The notes below the pieces were generated by a model. It had not been told where the DNA came from. It saw only the letters and a list, made by a program, of their open reading frames with translations, and made no database searches. Shown here piece after piece: positions 11,878 through 22,007 of a stretch of 64,000 bases of DNA. Made by a program: the position numbers and the translations under genes. How positions within the stretch are numbered: the first letter of the stretch is position 1; each line of letters begins with the position of its first letter. This stretch comes from Halicephalobus mephisto (taxonomy: Eukaryota > Nematoda > Chromadorea > Rhabditida > Panagrolaimidae): positions 124,001-188,000 of the forward strand of contig SWDT01000061.1 in the NCBI GenBank assembly GCA_009193035.1, given 5' to 3'.

Positions 11878-12282
11878 ATGCCGTTGATGCCTCCCAAGCT
11901 GGATTCTCATCAGAATCCAACGGCTCCATCGACGAGTTCCCCGTCGCTCCTGGAGTGTCCTTCTTGTGCTCAAACAGTCGCTTCCACAAGTGACCAATTC
12001 TGTCGTCATTGTGGATTAAGAATCCTAATGAGATGTTCCAAGTGTAGTGCTGCCGTCAGGTAAGATTTGACAAAAATCGATATATGAAATGATGAAATCA
12101 AACGTTGTAGACCCGCGGACAAATACTGCGCTGCTTGTGGAGCTAAACGATGGCATTTCTTTGAACTTTGGCGGTACGGGATCCTTCATAGAAGTCCAGT
12201 CTTCGTAATTGGAGCCACTGCGGCTGCTGTCATGGGGTACCTGGCCCTCTACGTCATCTTCAGAAGACGAGCACGAGGTTGA
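11878..12282 (+). CDS. Small zinc-ribbon protein with C-terminal membrane anchor
   Basis: Two exons (11878-12059 and 12111-12282) encode 117 residues. An acceptor at 11838 lies upstream of the ATG. The protein has a Pro/Ser-rich N-terminus, then three CxxC pairs, CPSC, CRHC and CSKC, and a fourth, CAAC, after the intron. This is the pattern of a double zinc ribbon. After a WRYG stretch a single hydrophobic segment (FVIGATAAAVMGYLALYVIF) is followed by RRRARG at the C-terminus, as in a tail-anchored protein with the zinc ribbons in the cytosol. I do not recognise a named orthologue. It lies about 310 bases upstream of ARL1 on the same strand and could be co-transcribed with it. The gene is well supported, the function is not. 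Confidence 0.8.
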
Positions 12283-12592
12283 ATCGATAATTTCGAAACT
12301 TCCACTCTATTCTGTACTATATAGCCTTAGATTCTATGCCGAGTGAATATCCTATATCTTATATAAAAACTAAAATAAAAATAAAAATAAAAATTACAAA
12401 AAAGCGAAAAATTTTTAAAACTTCAGTAAAGTACCGGTTTTCCCTTCTTTCTCGCCGCGAAATGAATAACTGGCTTTTTGCCAACACGCTGGATTGCGAA
12501 TTTTCTTTTTGCTACGTTTCCCCGACGTCGTTTCTTCGTCTTCTATTTTCAATTTTTAATTATTTATTTAGTAATTATTACAGATTACCATC

Positions 12593-13182
12593 ATGGGCGG
12601 GGTTATGAGCTACTTCAAAACCCTATTCGGACAACGTGAAATGCGTATTCTCATTCTTGGATTGGATGGAAGCGGAAAAACAACGATTCTTTATCGACTT
12701 CAAGTTGGAGAAATAGTGACTACCATACCGACGATTGGATTCAATGTTGAACAAGTTACCTACAAGAACCTAAAATTCCAAGTTTGGGATTTAGGCGGAC
12801 AAACCTCAATCCGACCTTATTGGAGATGCTACTACTCCAACACGGATGCCATCATATATGTCGTCGATTCCGCTGACAAAGACAGGATTGGCATATCAAA
12901 ACAGGTTTTATTTTAATTTTTAATCAATTTTAATATATGAACTTTTTACAGGAATTAATTTCAATGCTAGAAGAAGAAGAATTAAAAAACGCTGTTTTGA
13001 TGGTTCTCGCAAACAAACAAGACATTCCGGGTTGTCTTACAGTAACAGATGTTTATAGATCTCTCGGATTAGATGCGTTAAGGAACAGAGAATTCCAAAT
13101 CTTCAAAACTTCTGCATTGAAAGGAGAAGGACTCGACGAAGCTATGGAATGGCTCGCTAACAAACTCAAGGAAGCCAAATAA
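12593..13182 (+). CDS. arl-1: ADP-ribosylation factor-like GTPase ARL1
   Basis: Exons 12593-12904 and 12952-13182 join in phase 0 to give 180 residues, the usual ARL1 length. The MGG N-terminus is a myristoylation site. The P-loop is GLDGSGKT, switch I has PTIGFNVE, switch II is [17 protein letters not shown] and the base-recognition motif is NKQD. ARL1 acts at the trans-Golgi, recruiting GRIP-domain golgins. A splice acceptor at 12582 lies ten bases before the ATG, consistent with trans-splicing or a 5' UTR intron. The P-loop serine replaces the alanine seen in many ARFs and is probably neutral. The gene runs convergently towards the pyrophosphatase gene. Confidence 0.95.
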
Positions 13183-13458
13183 ACCTTTTTACCAACGTTC
13201 TTTCCCGGACTTATCTTCTTCGGCTGCCTTCTGTTGCTGTGATGTGCTTCACTTCCCTCTCAGCAAGGACTATCATCGTTTAATTTATTGATTGGGTGCA
13301 AGTTTAGGCTAATTCAAACTCTTGCTTTTGGGAAACAAATTTATTAAAATATACTTCAAATTTAAATTAATAAAACAGAAAAAGTATTCACCAAGATTTA
13401 CTTTTCACAGTTTGGAATTATCTGATGATTTTACTACAGAGATTCCATCAGAATCTAG

Positions 13459-15410
13459 TCATAAGCGGATAAAATGCCAAGTATCGTTATCAGCAGGCGT
13501 TGCTTTCGGTTCTCCAAGAGGAGCAGCACCTTCGACAAGTTTATTCCAGGCATCATCATTGGCAGGATGAGCAGCTCCTTCAACATGAGTTTCCGTGTTC
13601 AATTGTGGAGATTGTTCCTTGATTAAAACCTTCCAAAATTCATGAGTTTCAGCAATGATATTTTGAGCAAAAGCAGCATCCTTAAATTCACCATTGAAAG
13701 CAATTTCATTAGCAGGTTTTCCTGTTGGGATTTTATAAACACGGAACCATTCTTCCGTCGCCTTCAAAAGTCCCGGGAAATGTTTATCAACATCCGTAAT
13801 GTCATTAATTTTCTCCGCAAGTGGATCAGCAGTAGAAATTGCTACCAATTTCCAATCAGTTTCACCTTCATCCAAAAGAGCAAGAGTTCCGACAATTTTG
13901 ACCTGGATAACACCTCCTCTTCGTTGAATTCTTGATCCAATTTCGATAACATCAATGGGATCATTATCTCCAATGGCATTTGTATTAGGATCCTTATGGT
14001 TAGGATCTTCCCAAGTTTGAGGCAACGCTCCATAATTCCAGATATAACCACGATGAGGGAAAATATTATTAACAAACCTTGGAAGTCCTTTCTTCTCATC
14101 TTGTTTAATAGGTGTCAAAGGTTCTTTTGTCGCCATTTCCATTTTTGCATTCGTCCAACGAGGAATTTCAACAATCATGTTATAAATCTTCTTTGCTTCA
14201 TCAGCAAACAACGGAATATCATGCCATGGTGAAACATAACCATTTGGTCCTTCTACAAAAAAAACAATAATTTTTATAAAAATAAAAAAAAACTCACTAA
14301 AATACGCTCTATAATCAAGAGAATACAATGATCCACGTTCAATAATTTCATAACCAGAATTATTTTGAGCCATTTTCTTTTTTTGTAAATCAAATGCAGC
14401 GGTCGAACTCGCTCGTCTAGATTCAGCAGCAATTGCCCTAAAATTCCACGTGTAAAAAACGTATCAAGTAATCTAAAAAAAGATAAAATAATCTTATAAG
14501 AATACAGACATACTTTAACCTTCAAATAATCAATTAAAAAACTACAAATTTCCAAGACAATAAAAAAAATAAAAATAAAAAAACTAAACCTCAAATGTCT
14601 ATTGCAGCAACAAAACGAGTCGAAAATTATTAGTGTGCGCATCAAAATTAACAATCGTTCCAAGACTCAAATATTTCAAAATTTACAAAATTATATAAAA
14701 ACAAGAAGCCATAATAGTATATTCAATAAAAATAAAGCCAAAAATAATATAAAAACACACCTTGGTGCGTGATTAAACACACACAGTCCGATTACAAATA
14801 ATACTAAAGTGCCTATGGCAATATTTCTTCTTCCACTCCTTCTTTTCAATGCGCAAGACCGAAAAAATTCATATTTTGGCATACTTTCATACACAGAAAA
14901 AGGAAGCATACGACTTTGATGGCTTCCTTTGCGATGACGTAATTCTTCTAGTTGTACAATTGACGTACAAGGTTCATTCCTGTCAATTATCATTTCAACC
15001 AGCAATCAAAAATCAATAAAACTAATTTCTCAAATTCAAACTTCAAAACAAACTTAGAATTAAATCCAAAATACTTTAATTTTCAACTTTAATTTAAGAA
15101 ACTCCTTATATAGTCCTAATTTTGTCTAATTTTAGATAAGAAAAAAGCATCTGTCTCGCGAATGAACAGACATTGGTCAAATCTACTATGATGATCACTG
15201 ACATATCACTTCCTGACGATGAAAAATATCACAAACACGACGACTAATTTCTAAAGACCATATAAAGATCAAAAAAACTATTAATACATTCAAATTTCCA
15301 CTACAAATCACACAATCAAAAACAAACCTCAACGAACTGTGATCATTATCATCATTTGGTATTTTAGACGATACATCTACAGATTTCCTTTGTCGACGAA
15401 AAAATTGCAT
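13459..15410 (-). CDS. pyp-1: Soluble-type inorganic pyrophosphatase with alternative membrane-anchored N-terminus
   Basis: The enzyme hydrolyses pyrophosphate to phosphate. The catalytic part (exons 14298-14437 in part, then 13459-14252) reads from an internal ATG at 14373 as a 289-residue protein, the family length, with ISPFHD-like YVSPWHDIPL, the metal-binding DNDPIDVIEIG and a DKHFPGLL stretch. Splicing 14298 to 14252 restores YRAYFKGPNGY. Upstream exons 15328-15410 and 14761-14979 splice in matching phase to 14298-14437, giving a 411-residue form. Its extra ~120 residues contain a basic KRRSGRR followed by one membrane segment (residues ~80-97, NIAIGTLVLFVIGLCVF), then a linker into the catalytic domain. 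Whether the short form has its own promoter is not visible. Confidence 0.88.
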
Positions 15411-16067
15411 TTTTTCCAAAAATTTAAATTAAAAAAGAACCTTCTGGCAAATAACTTTCAAGCAAAACTAATGATTTCCAGCAGTCACTCTAATTCCAAA
15501 ATAACTTTCAAAAAAAATACTATTCTTGTGTAAAATTTTCTTGCGCATTAGTACGTCAAGGACCGTGTAGTTTTTATAGATTCATAAACATTCTATATAA
15601 TCCTTTCTATAAGTAAAAAACTCGTCCACATGGCAACCATTTAATTAACTGAAAATAGTGGATTAACCAAGATTATTGGAATTTTCTCGGTTTCTAAATT
15701 AACTTGTTTAAAAATTCTCTCAATTTCGTACATATTCAAAAAACATCATTCTCAATCAAAACCAATCATTCAATTACACCCACACCAAATAATCAAGGAT
15801 CAATGATAAAAAAACCAAAAAATACACACCAATCCAATTGAAATCAAAAATCGAACCTTCGTGAAAGCAAAAACACTGAAGAAACCAGAAGTCTTGAAGA
15901 CAGAAGAGTCATGCTCCAAAACTATAACAAACAATCACAACAACAAAATACAAAATAAATTTTCAAAAATATTCAACGTGCATCAATAACACGTCATTTC
16001 CAAATATTCCAAATTAAAAAAATATTCAAATTCAAAAACTCAACAACATAAACACCATTATAATTAT
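15411..16067. other. Intergenic interval between UTP15 and the pyrophosphatase long-form start
   Basis: About 650 bases with no coding signal. The stretch is A/T-rich but not repetitive and probably contains the UTP15 3' end and the promoter of the long pyrophosphatase transcript. Confidence 0.5.
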
Positions 16068-17984
16068 TCATAACTTGGGTAATCTCTTATTTCCTTTAGG
16101 TATTTTTCTAGAATCACGAGCAATAGGTGGCAAATCCTTGTTTTTCTTTAATTTCAAAAGATTCACGTCTTCTGTATCTCCTGTATCTTCCTCATCTGCA
16201 TCTGTTTCAACCAATTCTTCATCATCCATTTTAAAAGTAATCGGATGAATAGATACTTCTCCAAAAACAGAATTCAATTCTTCTTCCCTTTTATTTCTAT
16301 GTTCCGCAATAGAAGCCTGAATCAAAAGGTCGAGAGATCCACAAGCTTTTGCAATTGCTCGTTGTAATTTTAATTCATTTTCAATCGCTCTTCTAAGACT
16401 ACGAAAATGACCAATAACATGTATTTCTAATGTTTCTTCCGCATACACACCTAAAAGTCAAAAATAACTATTAAATTCCCAAAATTACTAATAACTCACT
16501 TGCAAGTACATCAGCAACTTCATAAAGAGTATTAAAAAACTGATTTTTGAACATATGATGTTTCAAAAACGATATAATTCTCACCAATGACGCTCCACTT
16601 CTATTTGCCAATACTCTTGGAAGCGCTTGTCGAAGCCGAATCTGTTCAAATGCTGCAACAACAGTTTCAGGTTTAGCAAGACAATTCTTAGTTGCAAATA
16701 TAAAATCCAACATAGCTCTATATGCTTCTTTTTTCAAATACACATCCAATCGTCCTAATCTCATTTTATAAAGTCTAGGTGCTGTCAATTCCACTACTTT
16801 TTGAATTCCACCTCTTTCACGTTGAATAACAGGAGCTCCAAAACGTTTCTTAACATTTGCACTACCTGACGTCAATTGTTTCGTTAAACTAATTGAAGTT
16901 GGTGCATCAGACGATATTAATTTCCTCGAACTTGATATTTTACTTCTATGTTGTAGAGCTAATAAATTCCCCATACCAATAGCAATTCTTTCATCATTAG
17001 GTGATACATCCAATGCAAGTACTGCACTACTTACTTTTCTTGAATACAGTAATCGAAAATCCCCTGAATCCAATGAAAAAACATTAACCCGTCGATCAAT
17101 TCCACCAGTAATAATTCTCGTTCCTTTAGAAGCTAGTGAAATAGCAGTTACTGTTTTATGATGTTGTTCCAATGCATGAACAAATCTTCCACCACAAGAA
17201 AGATCCCAAATTTTAACAGACAATCCACCTGCAGTGAATAAAAATTTGTCATTCGGCGAAATCAATATTTGTTCAACAGGAGCCCCATGATCGACAGTAA
17301 AACCTGCATTCGAAGATTCAGAAGCAATACGAGTATCCCAAACTTTGACAGTATGATCATACGATCCAGTAACCATAAAATTGTCATTATTGCTGGCAAA
17401 TTTTACTGATCGAATAGCATCGGAATGAGCCTTTTCAATTTGCCACAAAGGAGTTGTTGTTTTAGGTGAAGTCAGATCCCAATAAGCAACACATCCATCG
17501 TCAGAAACAGTAGCCAAATGATTCGTATGATAAGTAAAAGCAACATCTCTAACGGCGACAGGATGAGCTTTAAACATTCTGATCGCTTTTCTATTAGTAC
17601 CTCCAGTTTTATAAATGTCATAAAGATGAGCATAACCTTCGTGAGTACCAACACCCAGAAGTTTCCCATCATTCCGAAATGTTGCTCCATAAACCATCGA
17701 TTTAAATCTTGAAAGAATCATCAGAGCTTCACCTTGAACGGAATCAAAGATGCCCAGCTAAAATAACTCTCAAAATTAATAACTACACTATACAAACAAA
17801 CCCTCATACTGCTCGTTGAAGCCAAATGATGAGGTTCAATGGGAGAAAATGCGAGACTCGTAATAGCACTTGGCTCTTGAAAAATAGCCAAATCCTTCAT
17901 CCGATCCCAATAAAGGAAATCATCTGTCAACCGATTTCCCGCTTGGGCTTCAGGTACTGGTTTCAACGGCTTGACACTTGGCAT
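16068..17984 (-). CDS. UTP15: U3 small nucleolar RNA-associated protein 15 (UTP15)
   Basis: Exons 17802-17984, 16500-17757 and 16068-16450 join in phase to 607 residues. UTP15 is a t-UTP/UtpA subunit of the small-subunit processome and links pre-18S processing to rDNA transcription in the nucleolus. WD40 repeats occupy the N-terminal two thirds; visible blades include the GSYDHTVKVWDTR and GGLSVKIWDLS segments. The C-terminal UTP15 domain follows (about GRLDVYLKKEAYRAMLDF through the KHHMF region). The acidic C-terminal tail is longer than in the human protein. The ATG lies five bases after an AG (17990-17991), and the upstream gene stop is only 128 bases away. This fits an SL2-type downstream operon gene. 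Confidence 0.93.
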
Positions 17985-17998
17985 CTTACCTAAAACAA
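17985..17998 (-). promoter_or_regulatory. Probable trans-splice acceptor of UTP15
   Basis: On the minus strand a T-rich tract ends in TTTTAG, followed by five bases and the UTP15 ATG. With only 128 bases between the DDX10 stop and this ATG, the site is best read as a spliced-leader acceptor within an operon. Confidence 0.65.
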
Positions 17999-18111
17999 CA
18001 AAACACAAGATAATCCCAATCCAATAAAGATAACAAAGCGAATTAACGCATCAATCAAAATGACAAAACATAATAAATCTTTCAAACTCAACAACTTTTC
18101 ACAATATTACA

Positions 18112-20444
18112 TTAATCCATATCTAATAACGCCATCGCTCTAGCTTCTGCATCCTTAATCTCAGAAAATCCATCATTCTTTTGTTTCTTTTTCCTAGGTG
18201 CATCATCTGAATCACTTTCATCAACATTTTTCGGATTATCAGGATCTGGTAACCACGACAAATCCACATCTTCCTCTTCTTCAGAATATCCCAAATCCAA
18301 TTCATCAACTTCTTGTCCTTTCCTTCTTTTTGCTGTTTCTTTGGCCAATTTTTCTCTTTTCAATTCTTTAATCTTCTTCTTATGTTCCTTTCTAACATCA
18401 TTATTAATCTTCTCAAATCTCCGAAGCGCTTCATCAATATCAAACTTTTCAGGAGCATGACTATCTTCAATAACATTTCCATCATCATCATATTTAATTT
18501 TCTTATTCATAATCAAAGCTCCTCTTTTCAGTAATTTCCTACCAACTTGTTCTTTCGAAACTGTTTTCATTTTCTTCTTCGATTGTGGAACTAGTACTTC
18601 TTCGTCCATACCTTCATCTGGATTAACGTTAAAAACATTCTTTTTCGTGACTTGCAAGACATCATCATCCGGTTCAATATCAAAACCAGCAGCTATCTGT
18701 TTATCTGGCTTCAAATCTACTTCCTCTTCATCATCACTTTCTTCGTCGTCTTCAAGTGGTTCTGTCTTTGACTGCTTCTTAGTATCAATGCCATGTTTCC
18801 TCAAAAATCTTATCCTAGGGGCTACTGGTAATCCATAAGACAAAGAAAGGGCTTCAAAATCTACTTTCGTTATATCAAAAACATCTTTTAGCCTCATAGA
18901 ATGGTAAGCTTTAGCATATGCCACGATAGCCCTCTGGGCATGTTCTTTAATTTCCAGTCTTTCCGAAAGCGTCGAAGAAAGTTTTACACGTATGTCAACC
19001 ATCATTTTTGAATCAACTCTGAAAAAATTAATAAACAGTAAATAAATGACAAAAAACTTACTCAATTTTGTTCGGATTCACACCATGCTCCGATAACCGA
19101 GAAATAAACGAAGGTTCTTGACTTGGAGTTAGAGCAATCACTGCTTCTCCTTTTCTATTCATCCTCGCAGTTCTTCCTACTCGATGAATGTAGTCTTCAA
19201 CTGTTGATGGACAATCCAATTGCAAAACGTAATCGACATTCTTGAAATCCAGACCTCTTGAAGCGACGTCAGTGGCGATCAGAGCAGCTCCTTTGCCTCT
19301 GGTGTGAAATTCTTCGAAAACTTCCATCCGATTTGTTTGGTTCATCGTTCCCCAAAGTCCTGTTAGACTCAGTCCAGGTCTGAGGGCACAGAGCGCTTGG
19401 GTAAGGAACCTTGCTTGTTTGCAACACGTCACAAAAATCAGTGTTTTCTTTTTCCGATGACTGATCAAGTAACTCCATAGAATATTCACTTTGTCTTGTT
19501 CTTCACACACAAAGTACGACTGCTGCAGCTTCTCGGGAGTGACCGATTCAGCGTGTTCGTGAGCAAAAACGAAGACTGGATCGTGGGTGCAAACACGAAT
19601 CAGATCTTTGACGTTCCGCGTCTGGGTTGCTGAGAACATTAAACTTTGTCTGTCTTTCGGAAGATTATCGATGATAGCGTTCATTTGATTGGCAAATCCC
19701 ATGTCCAGTAGTCGATCTGCTTCGTCAATGGCCAAAATCTGCAGAGAATCACAGTAAAAATTTGCATTTTCGTCCATATGCTGCAGAAGTCGGCCCGGAG
19801 TACAAACAATAATGTTAACCAATGATACTCTGTCCTTCTCGAAAGCAACATCGGTTCCTCCAATAAGAACACCAGCAGAGAAATTATGATGACGGCCAAT
19901 TTCGTTTAGAACTTGAAAAATCTGATAAGCCAATTCTCTCGTTGGAGAAATGATCAATGCCCCAAGTCCTGACTCTTTGCTCCATTTGTTCCGCCAAAGA
20001 CATTCAAGAACCTACAAAGAACGACCATCAAAATCAACCGGCGAAAAATAACTCACAGGGACTAGCAGAGCTATCGTTTTTCCGGATCCAGTTTTAGCGG
20101 CTCCAACGACGTCGTTTCCAGTAACAGAGTAAAAAATCGACTGTCTCTGGATATCAGTAGGTTCGGTGAATCCACTATCATGTAGTCCTTTTATCGTGGC
20201 TTCAGAAAGGGGAAATTGACTGAATTTTCTGAAAGTACTTGCTTCTTCCTGAAAAAATCAAAATTCCAAACTAATTTTATATAAAAAAACATACGGGAGT
20301 GATGGCAGAGTACTTGGAAGTGACGGCATCCACGTTCTCGGCCTTCTTTTTCGCTTTTCGTTGGTGGAATTTTTTCCAGACTTTCCTGTTAGAAGCACTG
20401 GTTTTGAGGTTCAAAGGGTCGTATTGGCCTTTCCCTTTCGGCAT
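18112..20444 (-). CDS. ddx-10: DEAD-box RNA helicase DDX10/Dbp4
   Basis: Exons 20295-20444, 20057-20248, 19062-20011 and 18112-19018 give 732 residues. Dbp4/DDX10 unwinds RNA during release of U14 snoRNA and early 18S rRNA processing. The helicase motifs appear in order: Q motif around GFTEPTDIQRQSI, AAKTGSGKT, PTRELA, GG, TPGRLL, DEAD, SAT, ATDVASRGLD and HRVGRTAR. The C-terminal region after the helicase core is long, highly charged and acid/lysine-rich (residues ~530-732), as in DDX10. The basic N-terminus (KAKKK) suits nucleolar import. The gene starts 288 bases from the divergent uS15m gene and is followed at 128 bases by UTP15, which acts in the same pathway. Confidence 0.95.
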
Positions 20445-20731
20445 TTCTCAGGTCATGGGGGTCCTTCCAGACAGAGAACAGAGTGATATAGCAATACAGT
20501 AGTACGATAAAGATAAAAAAGAAAACGAAAATGGAGATCAAGGTTCCGAAACTTAGGACCTTAATTCGACGACGAAATTTTCTTTCCAGGAACCCTCGGA
20601 ACCGGCGAAGGATCGACTAGTTTTCTTTCATTTTTTGAATTTCCCTATTTGTCGTTTTATTTTTTCTCTTTTTCGTTTTGTTTTATTATTTTTTGTCTTA
20701 TTTTCTTATTTGTTCTCTAATTGAAGGAATA
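20445..20731. promoter_or_regulatory. Divergent promoter between DDX10 and uS15m
   Basis: The 287 bases between the two start codons must contain the promoters or outrons of both genes. GC content is higher than in most intergenic DNA here. No TATA box or named factor site is evident. A T-rich stretch precedes the uS15m ATG. Confidence 0.6.
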
Positions 20732-21864
20732 ATGCTCCAATTGGCGAGAATACTACCGTCTGGATCGAATTATTTCGTCCATATCCGGCAGCTCCATGCT
20801 TCAGTGTCCGTCTCCAAAGGAAGAGGAATTTATTCTTTTTACAACAAACATAAGAAAGTCACTGATCCTAAAAGGGCTGATCCGGAGTACTTCGAGAAGG
20901 AAGCGGCTAAACTCCCCCTCGGTAAGTTTGGGATTTTTGATTTTTTAAAATTTATATATGGATTTTTTCCAGATAACCATTACTTGGACGCCTTGACGCT
21001 TTTGTGGACAGAGAAAGTCGGAAGTGAAAGAGAAGTCATGATGAAAGGCAGTGACAAGTTGATCAAACATGACGGGAACTACGGATTGCCGGATCTGGAT
21101 AAATCAAGGCCGAGACTCAAGTACGAGAACATTGATCTCCTGAAAGACGCTCCAGAAAGCGTCAAAAAAATCTTCAGCATCGAATTTGGAGAACGTCGTG
21201 ATTTCACCGATGCTTGGAAGCGAGAATTAATCGAAAGTGTCAACAAACATAAATTCGACGGCAATTCCTATCAAGCAAAAAGTAAGTTTTAAAGTCTTCA
21301 TCCTAATCTTGGTCCTTTCCAGTTGCTTGGGCCACGGCTTTGATCCGTCACTGGACCATGTTGGCTGAACAAATGATGGCTCAGAACCCCAAGAAACCTA
21401 CTTGGCTGACTCACAGGATCTTCCTCATGCTCGGTTATCGTCGCAAATTACTGAGACTTCTGAGAGAACAAGATACAGCAGAATTCGAAAGAGTCTTGAA
21501 TGCCTTGAAGATCGCTTACAATATCCCAAAACAACCAGAACACGTAAAAACCCGTAAAGCTTGGTCCGAACACCAATTGCGTCAACGAGTAGAAGCCGAA
21601 AAAGAAAGAAGACTCCAAACCCTCCACGAGAAGCTAAAAGAAGGCCGAGATGAAAAAGTTTCCGCTATCGACAAGGAAATGAAGGCTCTCAATCAAGAAC
21701 TCGACAAAATTTCCAAAAGACTGGACGAAATCGCCATTTTCGAAGGAACCAAAGTCCCCAATGTCGTCGGAGAATACAAACCCAAATGGATCGAGGAACT
21801 CTCAGAGTACACCATGCATGACCGTCTCTTTCTACATCACAAACCAGAAGCCAAAGCGATTTAA
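20732..21864 (+). CDS. mrps-15: Mitochondrial small-subunit ribosomal protein uS15m (MRPS15)
   Basis: Exons 20732-20921, 20973-21281 and 21323-21864 join in phase to 346 residues. The N-terminus (MLQLARILPSGSNYFVHIRQ) is basic and hydroxylated with few acids, as in a mitochondrial presequence. The S15 core is in exon 3: LTHRIFLMLGYRRKLLRLLR, then DTAEFERVLNALKI, matching the family pattern LxxHxxxLxxxRRKLLxxLxxxDxxxFxxLLxxLxI. A long charged coiled-coil extension follows (residues ~245-310), longer than bacterial S15 but usual for metazoan mitochondrial versions. It is expected to bind 12S rRNA in the mitoribosome. It converges with the patched-related gene. Confidence 0.9.
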
Positions 21865-22007
21865 TTCCCCTTGTTGAATTCGTAAATCCCTTAGGCATTA
21901 GTTTGAATAGGTTTATTTTTCAATACCAATAAGATAAAAAATACACAAGTCATCAATTTGAATTACACGAATCCATGATTACCCGCAAATTCATTAACAA
22001 TACTTAA

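Noticed and set aside
20299..20502. 67-codon plus-strand frame opposite the start of DDX10
   Set aside because: It overlaps DDX10 exon 1 on the other strand, where the basic N-terminus and the splice to the Q-motif exon are well supported.
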